Part shown: positions 13,370-23,572 of the stretch, one piece after another
How the letters are laid out: the number at the start of each line of letters is the position of its first letter
How positions within the stretch are numbered: the stretch's first letter is position 1
Assembly: GCA_028023455.1 (NCBI GenBank)
Contig: JAQFVV010013403.1
Span: 62,001 to 126,000, forward strand
Direction: 5' to 3'
From: Epiperipatus broadwayi
Lineage: Eukaryota; Onychophora; Udeonychophora; Euonychophora; Peripatidae
DNA: 64,000 nt
Notes under the pieces: model-generated
The model's input: the letters and a program-made list of their open reading frames with translations, nothing else
Told to the model about the DNA's origin: nothing
Databases searched by the model: none
Position numbers and translations under genes: made by a program

Positions 13370-13415
13370 AAATTTCTAGGCTGTGCCCATCTTCAGCAGT
13401 ACTCTTATCTTTAAA
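13370..13415 (-). ncRNA. Hammerhead-like relic
   Basis: The minus strand reads CTGCTGAAGATGGGCACAGC, then CTAGAAATTTGGG. This matches the CTGATGA, short stem, GAAA order common at Penelope-like ends, with core A6 changed to C. Decayed copy. Confidence 0.35.
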
Positions 13416-14086
13416 CTCATCAATGGCAATCTAGAATTATTAGAAATGGGACAAATATGGGTGTAATGCCCAAGAGACAAACTCCAATGAAACAAAATTA
13501 AACTCTGATTTATAAAAAATGTTGGAGTGAATTAAATGAGATGACTTTATATGCTTTAGTTTTAAGTCCCTAACTAGAATGATGAAAAATGCCAGCTCTC
13601 ATGGATGTAATGTAAATTTAAAGATAGTGATTTGAATATTAATTAGTTAAGATGGTCATGAAATAATGTTTAAACCATATGCTAGTTAAAGTTCATTTGT
13701 CTATATCCCTTCGAATACAATTTATAGTTATTGTTATTAAATAACTGAAGTAAATGAAACTCAGGGCTTCCAATTAATGAATAATGATAATTTATTTACA
13801 CCAAGTAATAATAAATAACAAAGTCATATGATATATCAAAGAAATAAAACTTGGGGTGCAATAACTGTGTAAATGTTTGTATTTATGGTAAGTGTTGTTC
13901 ATATTGTCTTAGATTTGGGGAATGGGCAAATAGGTTAGGGTTCATGATTGCGCCTGACCTACATATCTCTAGCATGATTGGATTTGGGGTACTTTTGTTC
14001 AGATTCTAAGTCTTGTTGGATGGACATACGTTTTTGACCAGTACAATATATACTGAATAATGATAAAGATTTGTGTAAAAGATTGT

Positions 14087-14141
14087 GGTCTGAGCCAACT
14101 GATGAGTGCTAGTTCAGCATGAAATGTGTATCTTGGGGATC
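14087..14141 (+). ncRNA. Hammerhead ribozyme, type I, intact core (family 2)
   Basis: Self-cleaving RNA motif. The order is outer stem I GGTC, internal loop TGAG, inner stem I CCAA, core CTGATGA, stem II TGCT/AGCA with a 5-nt loop, GAAA, a short stem III ending in ATC (cleavage after 14132), inner stem I TTGG, loop GG, outer stem I GATC. All conserved core bases are present. The internal loop in stem I facing loop II is typical of natural fast type I hammerheads. Stem III is only 1-2 bp, as in Penelope-like and retrozyme versions, which often act as dimers. Confidence 0.8.
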
Positions 14142-14452
14142 ATAGATCTTTTTCACATGTCTTTGGTCATATGTTTAGGATTACATCACTCCACAAGTTG
14201 TTAAAAGTCGATAGAAACCAGTCCCTATCTTACGTGAGAGTAATGTAGTGGAAATTGCACTGCAGAAATATTATTCATTATTAGATAATCTTTAGTCTAA
14301 TGAATGACTAATAAAAATTAATAATACACTTTCATTAAGTGATTTGTGCCAAAGTTGTGAGGGCAGCACATTTGACACATCACTTAAATGGTAGTAATTT
14401 GCTATCTATATATATATATACTGAACAATGATAAAGATAAATGTAAGATTTT

Positions 14453-14507
14453 GGTCTAGGCCAACTGCTGAGTGCTAGTTCAGCATGAAATGTGCATCTT
14501 GGGGACC
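14453..14507 (+). ncRNA. Hammerhead ribozyme, type I, core mutated (family 2)
   Basis: Second unit of the dimer. Stem I is GGTC/GACC plus CCAA/TTGG, better paired than in the first unit. Stem II, GAAA and ATC are kept. The core is CTGCTGA instead of CTGATGA; the A6 to C change hits an invariant base, so it is probably inactive. Confidence 0.7.
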
Positions 14508-14899
14508 ATAGATCTTTTTCACATCTTTGGTCATATGTTTATGATTAGAATGGATAGAAACCAGTCCCTACCTTGTGTGAGTGATGTAGTGAAAATTAAA
14601 CTACAGAAATATTAGTCATTATTGGATAATCTAGTCTAATGAATGACTAATAAAAAATTAATAATTTATTGAACTCTCTCAAAAAAAAAAAAAAAAAACT
14701 AGACAGATAAGAAGACTAATGTAAAAAAAACCCAACAAACTAAAATCTTAAAGCCAATAAACATCACACGACCACCTCCTCTTATGCTTGTGTATAACTG
14801 TTGTTAAAACAGGCAAAACTCACTATATATATTGCCAGCTAGAGTAATCAATGGATGCCAGAAGGCTTGGTGCATAAAATCCCCATCTAGTGCCTACGC

Positions 14900-14958
14900 A
14901 TCCAATATCCCCAGACTAGTTTCTGGCTTATGGCCTTCATCAGTGAGGAGCCTTGGAT
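14900..14958 (-). ncRNA. Hammerhead ribozyme, type I, intact core (family 1)
   Basis: On the minus strand: ATCC (outer stem I), loop AAGGCT, CCTCA (inner stem I), core CTGATGA, stem II GGC/GCC, GAAA, minimal stem III C-TA-G ending GTC, TGGGG (inner stem I), loop ATATT, GGAT (outer stem I). Every conserved core base and both stem I helices are present. The motif is on the strand of the host hydrolase gene, downstream of its exon at 15781, so it would be in that gene's pre-mRNA if transcription continues. Confidence 0.85.
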
Positions 14959-15209
14959 CTGAGAGCACTGCATCTAGATCTTAGAATCTAATGCAACCCT
15001 CCAGCAACCTTTTATCTCCATTTAACTACAAAACTACGAGTCTTAAATTGAAAACACCGTAATGTTATGACTATATAAGCTAATGGGCTTGGATTGAAAA
15101 CATTAAGGTATTTTCAATTTAAGACTCATAGTTTTGTAGTTCAATGGAGATAAAAGGTGGTTGCTGGAGGGTTGCATTAGATCCTAAGATCTAGATGCAG
15201 TGCTCTCAG

Positions 15210-15268
15210 ATCCAAGGCTCCTCACTGACGAAGGCCATAAGCCAGAAACTAGTCTGGGGATATTGGAT
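15210..15268 (+). ncRNA. Hammerhead ribozyme, type I, near-intact (family 1)
   Basis: Inverted partner of the motif at 14900-14958, with the same helices ATCC/GGAT and CCTCA/TGGGG, the same stem II, GAAA and GTC (cleavage after 15254). The core is CTGACGA, a change at position 7, which is variable in natural hammerheads, so activity is still plausible. It is antisense to the host gene. Confidence 0.8.
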
Positions 15269-15780
15269 GAGTAGGCACTAGATGGGGATTTTATGCATAA
15301 GCCTTCTGGCATCCATTGATTACTCTAGCTTGCTGTGTGTGGCAATATATATAGTGAGTTTTGCCTATTTTAAACTAAGATCTTGTTATATCAAACTATT
15401 ATAATGCCACAGACAAAATAAATATTTAATTCTAGGATAAAATATATAGATCGTTTTATTTCAATCTTTAAGATATAAATGATTAAAGACTGATAAATAG
15501 TTTATACTGTACTATATAGACTTCAGTTATTAACTTTTTATGAATATAAATTACATGAATAATGTTTTCTGGAAATATGGTTAACTGAGCTTTTAAATAG
15601 CATTCAACCCAAGCTGTAAAAAATGAATAAACATAGTCTTGTTTGTGTTTTTTTGTTTCCCCAAGGACAAAGTATCACAAAATGACTATAAAAATTATTA
15701 TCTCTACTTTATTCATTAAAAAAAAAAGAAAAAAAAAAAAGTACAAAGACTGTATTCCAAAACTGAAATATATAACATAC

Positions 15781-15930
15781 CATAACATGAATGTGTGCTT
15801 TTCCTTTTTTGATAACAAATACCCCAGCTAATCCCACCACTTTTTGTCCGAATCGTTCACATAAAGCTTTTCTTAGACAAGAAACAAAATTTTCATCACC
15901 AGTTCGTTTAGATGCCTTCACATGAAGTAC
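15781..15930 (-). CDS. C11orf54: C11orf54-like ester hydrolase, exon E (partial gene)
   Basis: A 150-nt exon encoding 50 residues, starting VLHVKASKRTGDENFVSCLR and containing VVGLAGVFVIKKGKAHIHVM at the end. It aligns well with my recollection of residues about 170-219 of human C11orf54 (PTD012, DUF1907), a zinc-dependent esterase of about 315 residues. The acceptor reads TTTATTTTCAG and the donor GTATGT; both borders are phase 0. The next exon should hold the HxHx9H zinc site, but I cannot find it between here and position 1. Intron to the previous exon: 7.6 kb. Confidence 0.9.
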
Positions 15931-18900
15931 CTGAAAATAAATAATAAAATGCTGTGTGTCACACACATATATTGAAATGGTTATCTCACTATCACAGGTC
16001 ATTATTAATCCTAGCATAAGTCCAATTTGAAATGAAATATAGCAAAATAATATTAATAGAAAATCATTTTAAATAAAATAAATGATCAAGATTTAAAATA
16101 AAAAGACTGGAATTGAAAAAAAAACAAAAACAGTCTGAATATGGATATTGATAAAATATTTAAAGGGAATCTAAACTATAAATTGGCTGTAACTATAATT
16201 GCTAATTGATTAAAATAAACTGGAAATGAAGTTTGTATCGATCAGTTGTAATATAAATTTATTTATAGGTAAACAGAAACTAGTAATTAGAGTCAAGAAC
16301 CCTTAATTCTGAAAATTTAATAAAAATAAAAGATTGAAATCTTTTGTTTAGAATATCATAGTTAAATTTTGTTTCAGAAAGAGAAAGTAATTTGTTTCCA
16401 TGTAAAGTCAAAGGCAATCTGTTCCAAGTTGAAAGTTTTTCAGAATTTCAAAATTGAAGTACCGAAATAAAAATATGACATCAGTTCAATGGTTAAATAA
16501 TTAAGCTAAAGCAAACCAACTAATGAATGGCTAGAATCGATTGAAGATTTTATACCAAACTGTCATGTTAATTTTAGAAATGATTGATGCAAATAATCCT
16601 GCTGAAGTTTTGAACCTACAAAACCAACATGCATTCCATCTATACAAATTTCTATCTACAAAAATTTATCAATATGTAATGATAGATAATCAATTCCTGT
16701 AAAATGATAAAATCAGGAAAGAGACCTACATTAAAATTATGGTTTTAAATTTGGCAGTATTATTCATTTGAAAGCATTCAAGTTCTGATAATTGAGTACA
16801 AATCTACATTTGAGTCTTTCATTCTTTCACAGTTGATGACCTTTTATCAACAAGTTAATTTGATCTTCAGGTAAACTTATATTTTCTTATTTAAAATAGT
16901 AATTTATATGTCTATTGTTGTAATATGATTTTTGGTGATAAATTATTTCATTGGACTTATTACTTGTCTTGGGATTAAAATGAAATATATATATAAAAAA
17001 GAAAAATTTGATCAATGGAAAAAATAAATAAATAGAAAATTTACTATCTTTCAATAATTAATCCAGCTGTGAATTTTATCAGGAAACATATTGTTTATAC
17101 CAATTATGCTGTTAATTTAGATTTATCTTTTTGTTTGAAAGTATATAAGAAGATATTTCTTAAAACTGCCAATATAACGTGAATCTAATCATATACTTGA
17201 ATAATGTAGAAGCTGTAGACGTGAATGATAGGATGAGCCATCTTTTGAAATCCTTTTGACTATATATATGCATATGCAGACTGTTATGATTAAAGTGAAG
17301 TACTAAAAGAGCTTTGTTAATTTAAAAGAAGTAATAATTTGGTCTTGTAAGGCAGATAACCCTTGTTTATCTATTGGTGTTGATAAAGAATATAATTAAA
17401 GAGCAATTAATAATCCTGTATTGAATAAAGATGCAAATATTTTAAGAAGATAAATGTACATTACATTTTTTTGCTTTTCTAATTAAAAAAAGGTCATTAG
17501 TCAAAACAAAAAATTCACATCATCAATTTTAACAGAGGATTAAAAATCCATTGAAATTAAGTTGAACCTCATAAGACAATTATCAGTAAAGAATAAGTTC
17601 TCTCTAAAAAAACGTACCACCTGTACTACCATTTTTTTTGAGGTATGAATGCAATTGTATTTTATTCAAATGTTCCATGCAGTAATTGATATATGCTATT
17701 ACTATTACATAAATTTTCTTTGAGATACCAGGATTAAAATCAGTAAATATGAATAAAATTTGCTTTTTGCATTTTGTTTATAATAGTATTTCAACTTGTT
17801 ACTTTTTTGTTGATGCATGATTATATAATATTGAAAGATACAATCAATGTCCAAACACAGAGACATAAAATGTATATTCTTTAGTAGGGAAATAATTTTA
17901 TTAATTAAAAATGGATGAATTTGATAATGAAATTGGATATTTGAATGAGAAGGGATTTAAAAGAACATATTGATAAAGGTATATTTAAGTTAGAAATATG
18001 TGCCACATCATTATAATCAAACCAATACAATAAACACTATTATCTACATTCTGTCATACTTATCATAGAGTGGATCCAGATTGTAAATATGAACCAAAAA
18101 TACCATTTGATATCCACAATTAGAGGAATCAGAGAATTCTGTTGTGAAATTAGATAAGTTGAAATACTTTGTTTTTTAATTTATTCAAACCATATTAATC
18201 TTAGGTGTTTATTAATAAAAGTAAATTTATACTTACCATCATGTTTAAATCTCTATACTCAAGTTTAATCAATATATGTGAAAATGTTTATAGAAAAGTC
18301 ATATTTCCAAAGACCTAATATAGATAATTAGAATGGCTGTATGTAACAGCAATCAGAATTGGGGGGGGGGGTAATAATAGTGATATGTACACGAGCCTAA
18401 TTTTGCTTAAGCTAGCTGTACAATCGTTATATTATTTTGGAAATAATACACAAAAAGGTTTAATTTAATGAGTTTATTACTCAAAAATATAATATTAGTA
18501 GCTTGTTAGTCTTTTAACTAGAGACTTGCTGGTTGACTTCCATATGCACATACAGTTCTTTATAGTACCGAACTATAACATGACATTTCTTATATACTTT
18601 ATTTACTCTGTTAATTGTTCTTCATTAACTTTTCACCACAGTAATCTCTACAGCATATTTCACTGCTTACAATCTTCTGAAAGATTTCAATAAACCTAAT
18701 TGTAACTCTTCACTGGATCTATTTCCAGCCATATTCTTCATTAAAATAATGTCTGCCTCTCCCAAGAAAACTAAGATCCAGTTCACAGTAAAATATTTTT
18801 TTTTTGGAAACTATTATACTATCTGTTTATACATACTCAATTTAACGAAAATATCCTTTACAATTACAGATTACGTATCATACCTAGTAAGATCAACAAC

Positions 18901-18943
18901 AAACTGAATTGGTAATTTTATTCTCACAATATTAAAGAGTATC
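15931..18943. other. Intronic AT-rich DNA, no feature recognised
   Basis: Part of the intron between exons D and E of the hydrolase gene. AT-rich, with a G10 run near 18361-18370 and no recognisable coding segment, RNA gene or paired repeat. The slightly richer block 18520-18780 may be an old repeat but has no match in the window. Confidence 0.5.
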
Positions 18944-19561
18944 TGTTGTGTTTGGTTTGGATTACAGACCCAACTTACAAAAAAATAACACAATCACCCG
19001 AGTTACAATTAATATAATTATTATATCTACAAATATATATAATACAAGAGAATATATACAATACTGAATATTATAGATTAACGAAAACTTTTGGCTCTGC
19101 ATCTTGTGGTCCTACCGCTTCCTGCTACACCTGATAGCTTGCCTCACGGGTAGAGGGTATGACTTCCAGCTGTGCAAGACAGCTTGCTTCGAGTCAACAG
19201 TAGTCTTAGCAGCGTCCGGTCTCTTTGTGGACTTGCCTAGTTGTGTGGACAAAAAGCATATTGCTATCATGAGAATTCTTACTGCTGTTCAGGTTAGCAG
19301 CGCTTCCCTGGGAGAATGCATACTGTTTTTATAGGTTAGATAAATGTTCTCACAAAAGTCTGACTATTTATAGCCAGATTCCTGACCTTATTGAAAACAT
19401 TCGAATCCAGCTCTCATCACTGCTTATTGGCCTGTATTACTCATTGGCTATGTGTTTAGCTGTATATTAGCCCATTGGCCTGCAGCAAACAAAGCTTAAT
19501 CCGATCAGATAAAGAAGCAATCTGGAATAGTCCACTTCGGAGGGAAGGGAGGACTATAACA
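18944..19561. mobile_element. Solo LTR, 618 bp, with 5-bp target duplication
   Basis: Begins TGTTGTGTTTGG and ends GGACTATAACA (TG...CA). It is flanked by identical 5-bp duplications GTATC at 18939-18943 and 19562-19566. Base composition is richer than the surroundings in the second half. No PBS, gag or pol sequence lies beside it, so it is the usual product of LTR-LTR recombination. The short open frame at 19104-19334 lies inside it and is not considered a gene. The family (Gypsy, Copia or BEL) is not assignable; orientation unknown. Confidence 0.8.
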
Positions 19562-19566
19562 GTATC

Positions 19567-21240
19567 CTTAAATGAAAATTGTCTATTACATTTGTTATGT
19601 TATGACACTCCATATTCAAGTAATTTAGTTGACATACTGTATTATCATATGACAAAATAGCCTATCTTAGGCTTATTAAATGCAGTAGCACATTTAAGAC
19701 TATGTTGCATCTCAACATTCGATTTGTTTTTTTACTGAAAAAGCTATAAAGATATTTAAAGAGATCAACATTGACAAACTTATAATTATCCAGATTAAAA
19801 GTTTTTCTATAACTGATTGATAAAGCAACTGAATTTTTTTGAATATAAATTATTAAATCAAATCTTTATAGAAGCATATAAATAAAAACATTCTATACAA
19901 CAATCTTTCAAAGTGGCAAGAATATCATAATTATCAACATATTGTAAATCTAAGAACCAGAATAATGACATTCTTTTTCTTTGCATTTAATCATTACAAA
20001 TTAAAACTCCATTATCAAATTTATACATTTGATGTTTATTTCACTAAGTCAACTATGTACAGTTATAAAATTGGAAAACAAAGTTGGAACCAATCCTTGT
20101 TTAACACCAGTTTTCATTTTAAATGCTGTAGATTTTCCATCAGTTATAATAATACTTCCTTTCTTATATCATGTAGCAGTTGCATAATACGAACAAATTT
20201 CCCCTGGGAATTAGTTATTTTCTAATTGTAGAAAACCTTCTTGGTTAACAGTGCCAAATGTCCTAACAATTCAGTAAAAGTAGTATATAGAATACAATTT
20301 TGCTTGAGACATTTTTTCTGTAGGTATTTATTTGACAACAAATACCTACAAATCTGTGGAACTTCTTGATTTTCAAAAATCTTACCAAATCTTTAATAAA
20401 TATTTATCTGACTATAAACAAGTAATTCAAAAAAGTCTTGAAAATATTTTTGCTATTAACAATGATATTCATTAAGCATCACATGATCACCGTGCCCTGT
20501 TTATAAACAATGATATTCCATAGTTGCTACTGCAATCTTTTTCATACCCTTTATTTCTGTAAGTTGGATTAGATGACATCACTTCATGACATCCTGTTTT
20601 ATGGTTAAGAAGTCTAATACCATTATTTTGAAAAATTTAAAAAGGGAATTACACTAAATTGTCTTGTATTTTGATTAATAAAAAAGTAATAATTTAACTA
20701 CCATAATCCTATTTTTTAATTTACATTCATTAACTAATTAAAAAAAAAAAAATCTTAATCTTTTAAGTATATAAAGATTTAAATATATTCAACATACATT
20801 ATAAAGAAAAAAAAACAAGTTTATTTTATCCAAAAATATTTTTCTTTCTTTGTTATAATGAATTATTTTATATTTTTGTCAAAATCAGAAAAGTCAAAGA
20901 AATTTAATGAAATTCTTGCATTTAACAGACAAAATTATTATTTAATCATTATTCAAGTAATTCCTGCAGACAGTAAATTTTGTCTGTGTTCATTTCTACT
21001 TTTTTTCCTTTAAGTTTTATATATGCGCACACACTATGTTGTGTAATATGAGACCATATATTCATTATGATTCAGCATATCTCAAATATATCATAAAGAC
21101 TTATGGTCTTTTTGTTTTTAAGATTATAAAAAGTAATTTTAAATTCATCAAGACAAATATCTCCGTCCAAATCTGAACTAAGTAATATACATAAATTGGA
21201 AATTTTCCATTTACTTCTTAAAATCTTTCATAACATTTCT
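19567..21240. other. Intronic AT-rich DNA, no gene recognised
   Basis: Continuation of the intron between exons D and E. Only a small hairpin is seen near 20324-20352 (GTAGGTATTT and its complement). No gene or mobile element recognised. Confidence 0.45.
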
Positions 21241-21241
21241 T

Positions 21242-21460
21242 ATAATACATTAAAGATCAGCCTTTTCAAGCTATTGTGCATGTGCTTTTTACAAGCGTTA
21301 ATAATAAATGAATATTTTCATTCCCAACACAAGATATAGTATTTATGAAAGAATAAAATGAATCCACTTATTCTTTCCAACCCAAATGCTTATATATTAA
21401 GACTCATAAAAAGCGCATGCCCAATAGCTTGAAAAGACTGATCTTTAATGTATTACAATT
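21242..21460. repeat. Inverted repeat (MITE-like), arms about 75 bp
   Basis: TAATACATTAAAGATCAG, TTTTCAAGCTATT and the G-C-A-T-G-rich block at 21242-21310 recur as the complement at 21385-21460. The spacer is about 75-90 bp. It looks like a small foldback or MITE; no target duplication is obvious. Confidence 0.65.
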
Positions 21461-22009
21461 TATAAAACATAGCGCTATAAAAATAAATGCTTATAACATT
21501 CCTTAAGTTTTTTTCTTGTTCATTCTCCTGGTTTTTTTTTTTTTTTTGTAAATGATTAACTTTTTATTATATTTTAATATTTTGATTAAATTTAATTTGT
21601 GAAATGATGATAAACAAATCATAATAATAACTGAATAAGTGTATAAACCAGAAACATAAACATTATTATTTGCAATCTCAAAATTTGCAATAATTAACAA
21701 TCATACATATTCTATAGTAATTACTAACAAGTCATATTCAATAGTATACTTATATGAATATTAAAAGATTACAAATTTTTATATATCCCCATGTTGTTGT
21801 AAGATATACAAAAAAGTGTTTCCAATTATTTGATATTCAGATTTTCACATATGCATTTATATATATGTAATAATATTATAAATCGATGTCTGTATTTCTT
21901 TGACTCAATATACGTAAACTTATAATTAAATATTAGTAAATACAGTAATCAAAAATTTTGAAAAGGCTAAAAAATATAATCGTCACTTAGGAGCACTTTC
22001 AACTACCTT

Positions 22010-22430
22010 CGTAATCTTTATCAACTAATTCCTTGAAAGGTTAACCTTTGCATAATTCTGTGACCTTAATGTTAGTTGCCTTCCTATTGATTAAGTCTTA
22101 TTTGTATTTATATATTAGCATAGCCTCCTTTATTTTCTTTTTATTGTTATTTCTTTCAGTTTGTAATATTATAATTGAAATTAAAACCATGTATGCATGA
22201 TTTATTATGTTCATAAAAAAATGGAAGCTGATACATTATTATTACCTTTGCAATTTTGTTTCATATTTTGAACCCTTTTTAATAACAGCAAGTGCTCTTT
22301 AGTTCTTTTCTCCAATGTACATCTCGATTCCCCTATATATCTGCTACCACACTTACATATCCATTTATAAATGTTGCAATTTTTATTTATAAATGAGGTT
22401 TTATCTTTAGAGTTATTTATTAATTTATTT
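22010..22430 (-). pseudogene. Penelope-like element C-terminus, GIY-YIG domain (left arm)
   Basis: Inverted copy of the frame at 22441-22867. The minus strand again encodes an IYKWICKCGSRYIGESRCTL-like segment followed by the same downstream homology. Scattered substitutions and small indels separate it from the right arm. Confidence 0.65.
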
Positions 22431-22440
22431 AATGTAGGAG

Positions 22441-22867
22441 GTGCATAAAATTCAATGTCACATATACAATAAATTAATAAATAACTCTAAAGATAAAACC
22501 TCATTTATAAATAAAAATTGCATCATTTATAAATGGATATGTAGGTGTGGTAGTGGATATATAGGAGAATCGAGATGTACATTGGAGAAAAGAATTAAGG
22601 AGCACTTGCTGTTATTAAAAAGAGTTCAAAATACGAAATAAAATTGCAAAGGTAATAATAACGTATCAGCTTCTGTTTTTTTCAACCATAATAAATCATG
22701 TATATATGGTTTTCATTTCAATTATAATAATGTAAAAATATTGCAAACTGAAAGAAATAATAATAAAATAAAAATAAAGGAGGCTATGCTAATATATCAA
22801 TACAAGCAAGACTTAATCAATAGACAGGCAGCTAACATTAAAATCACGGAATTACGGGAAGGTTAAC
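22441..22867 (+). pseudogene. Penelope-like element C-terminus, GIY-YIG domain (right arm)
   Basis: The frame reads LNKLINNSKDKTSF, then IYKWICRCGSGYIGESRCTL, then KRIKEH, the GIY-YIG core with its Cys pair, Arg and His. A TAA follows at 22639. After it the same frame continues with homology-like text (VKILQTERNN, KEAMLIYQYKQDLINRQ), so the stop at 22639 is a lesion. Only the C-terminal nuclease part is present. A mirrored copy lies on the minus strand in the left arm. Confidence 0.75.
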
Positions 22868-23485
22868 CTTTCAAAGAATTAGTTGACAAAGACTACAAGG
22901 ATAGTTGAAAGCACTCCTAAGTGATGATTATATTTTTTTGTCCTTTTCAAAATTTTTAATTACTGTATTTACTAATATTCAATTATAAGATTATATATGC
23001 ATGTAAATAAACCTGAAGCTCCATTTACAATGCATGAAACATTCATCACTCTGATACACTGCTATGTGAAAAAATTGCCAAATTACTCTGTGATATGTAA
23101 ACATTCTAGAAATCTTCTTTCTTAAGATACCTTGAGTGATACTGATTACCCTCATGAATACAACAACAGCACATCTTACATTAACAACATTAAATTGAAA
23201 GACTTGATGTTAATTAAAGCATGAATATTCATACTTCAATATCAAAATGGTCAATTTACTGTTATTAATATAAGATTTGCATTATTATATTCATGTGAAT
23301 AATTGGCATCACTTCAGGCAACTGATTCCTAAAATGTATACATACTGCAGAGGGATTTGTTAATTTTGGTAGGGTGCTAGAAAAATAAAGGTTTCACAGA
23401 CTGTAATCGGAGTAGTCATTTATTTGTTTACATTTATTTCAAAATGCTTTAATCTATTAATTAATAAACATAATATATACTTTAC

Positions 23486-23572
23486 CTGGCTTTGAATACC
23501 TTCACATATTAAAAGATTAGCTAAAATACAAAAATCTTCATGATCTACTTTTTCCAGACAAAAAGATCCATC
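23486..23572 (-). CDS. C11orf54: C11orf54-like ester hydrolase, exon D (partial gene)
   Basis: An 87-nt, 29-residue exon reading DGSFCLEKVDHEDFCILANL, then LICEGIQSQ. It corresponds to about residues 137-169 of the human protein as I recall it (DGGCLLEKY... ALLANLFASEG). The acceptor is TTAATTAAAG and the donor GTAAAG; both borders are phase 0. It joins in frame to exon C (7.957 to 28.034 kb block) and exon E. Introns: 4.4 kb upstream, 7.6 kb downstream. Confidence 0.9.

Larger units (their letters stand above)
14040..14668 (+). repeat. Direct tandem repeat with a hammerhead in each unit (retrozyme-like dimer)
   Basis: Two direct copies (about 14046-14335 and 14415-14668) share ATATATACTGAA(T/C)AATG at the start, the hammerhead block, GGTCATATGTTTA, GATAGAAACCAGTCCCTA and ATGAATGACTAATAAAAA at the end. 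The predicted cleavage points (after 14132 and 14498) are 366 nt apart. A unit of that size with a type I hammerhead matches what is known for metazoan retrozymes, which are transcribed, self-cleaved and circularised. The second unit is followed by an A-run at 14681-14698. Confidence 0.75.
14807..15373. repeat. Foldback, arms about 250 bp, with a hammerhead in each arm
   Basis: The left arm (about 14807-15056) and right arm (about 15108-15373) are near-perfect inverted copies around a 50-nt spacer. Blocks seen in both include GAGTAATCAATGGATGCCAG, TTTCTGGCTTATGGCCTTC and AATGCAACCCTCCAGCAACC (or their complements). Each arm encodes a type I hammerhead facing inward on its own strand. It may be a pair of Penelope-like terminal repeats in head-to-head orientation. 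Confidence 0.85.
21918..22992. repeat. Large inverted duplication, arms about 510 bp, of a Penelope-like 3' region
   Basis: The left arm (about 21918-22430) and right arm (about 22466-22992) are near-identical inverted copies with a 35-40 nt spacer. Both contain the GIY-YIG coding end of a Penelope-like element, pointing outward from the centre: minus strand on the left, plus strand on the right. Shared blocks include AAGATAAAACCTCATTTATA, GGAGGCTATGCTAATATAT and GGTTAACCTTTC. Head-to-head partial copies are known for Penelope-like insertions. Confidence 0.85.

Noticed and set aside
18361-18370. Homopolymer runs (G10 here; C-runs near 12690, 24265 and 25622; G-run near 5895) and (TA)n or (CA)n tracts
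   Set aside because: Simple low-complexity sequence, possibly also length errors; no evidence for function.
19104-19334. 76-codon frame inside the solo LTR
   Set aside because: Lies wholly within an LTR bounded by target duplications; no homology.
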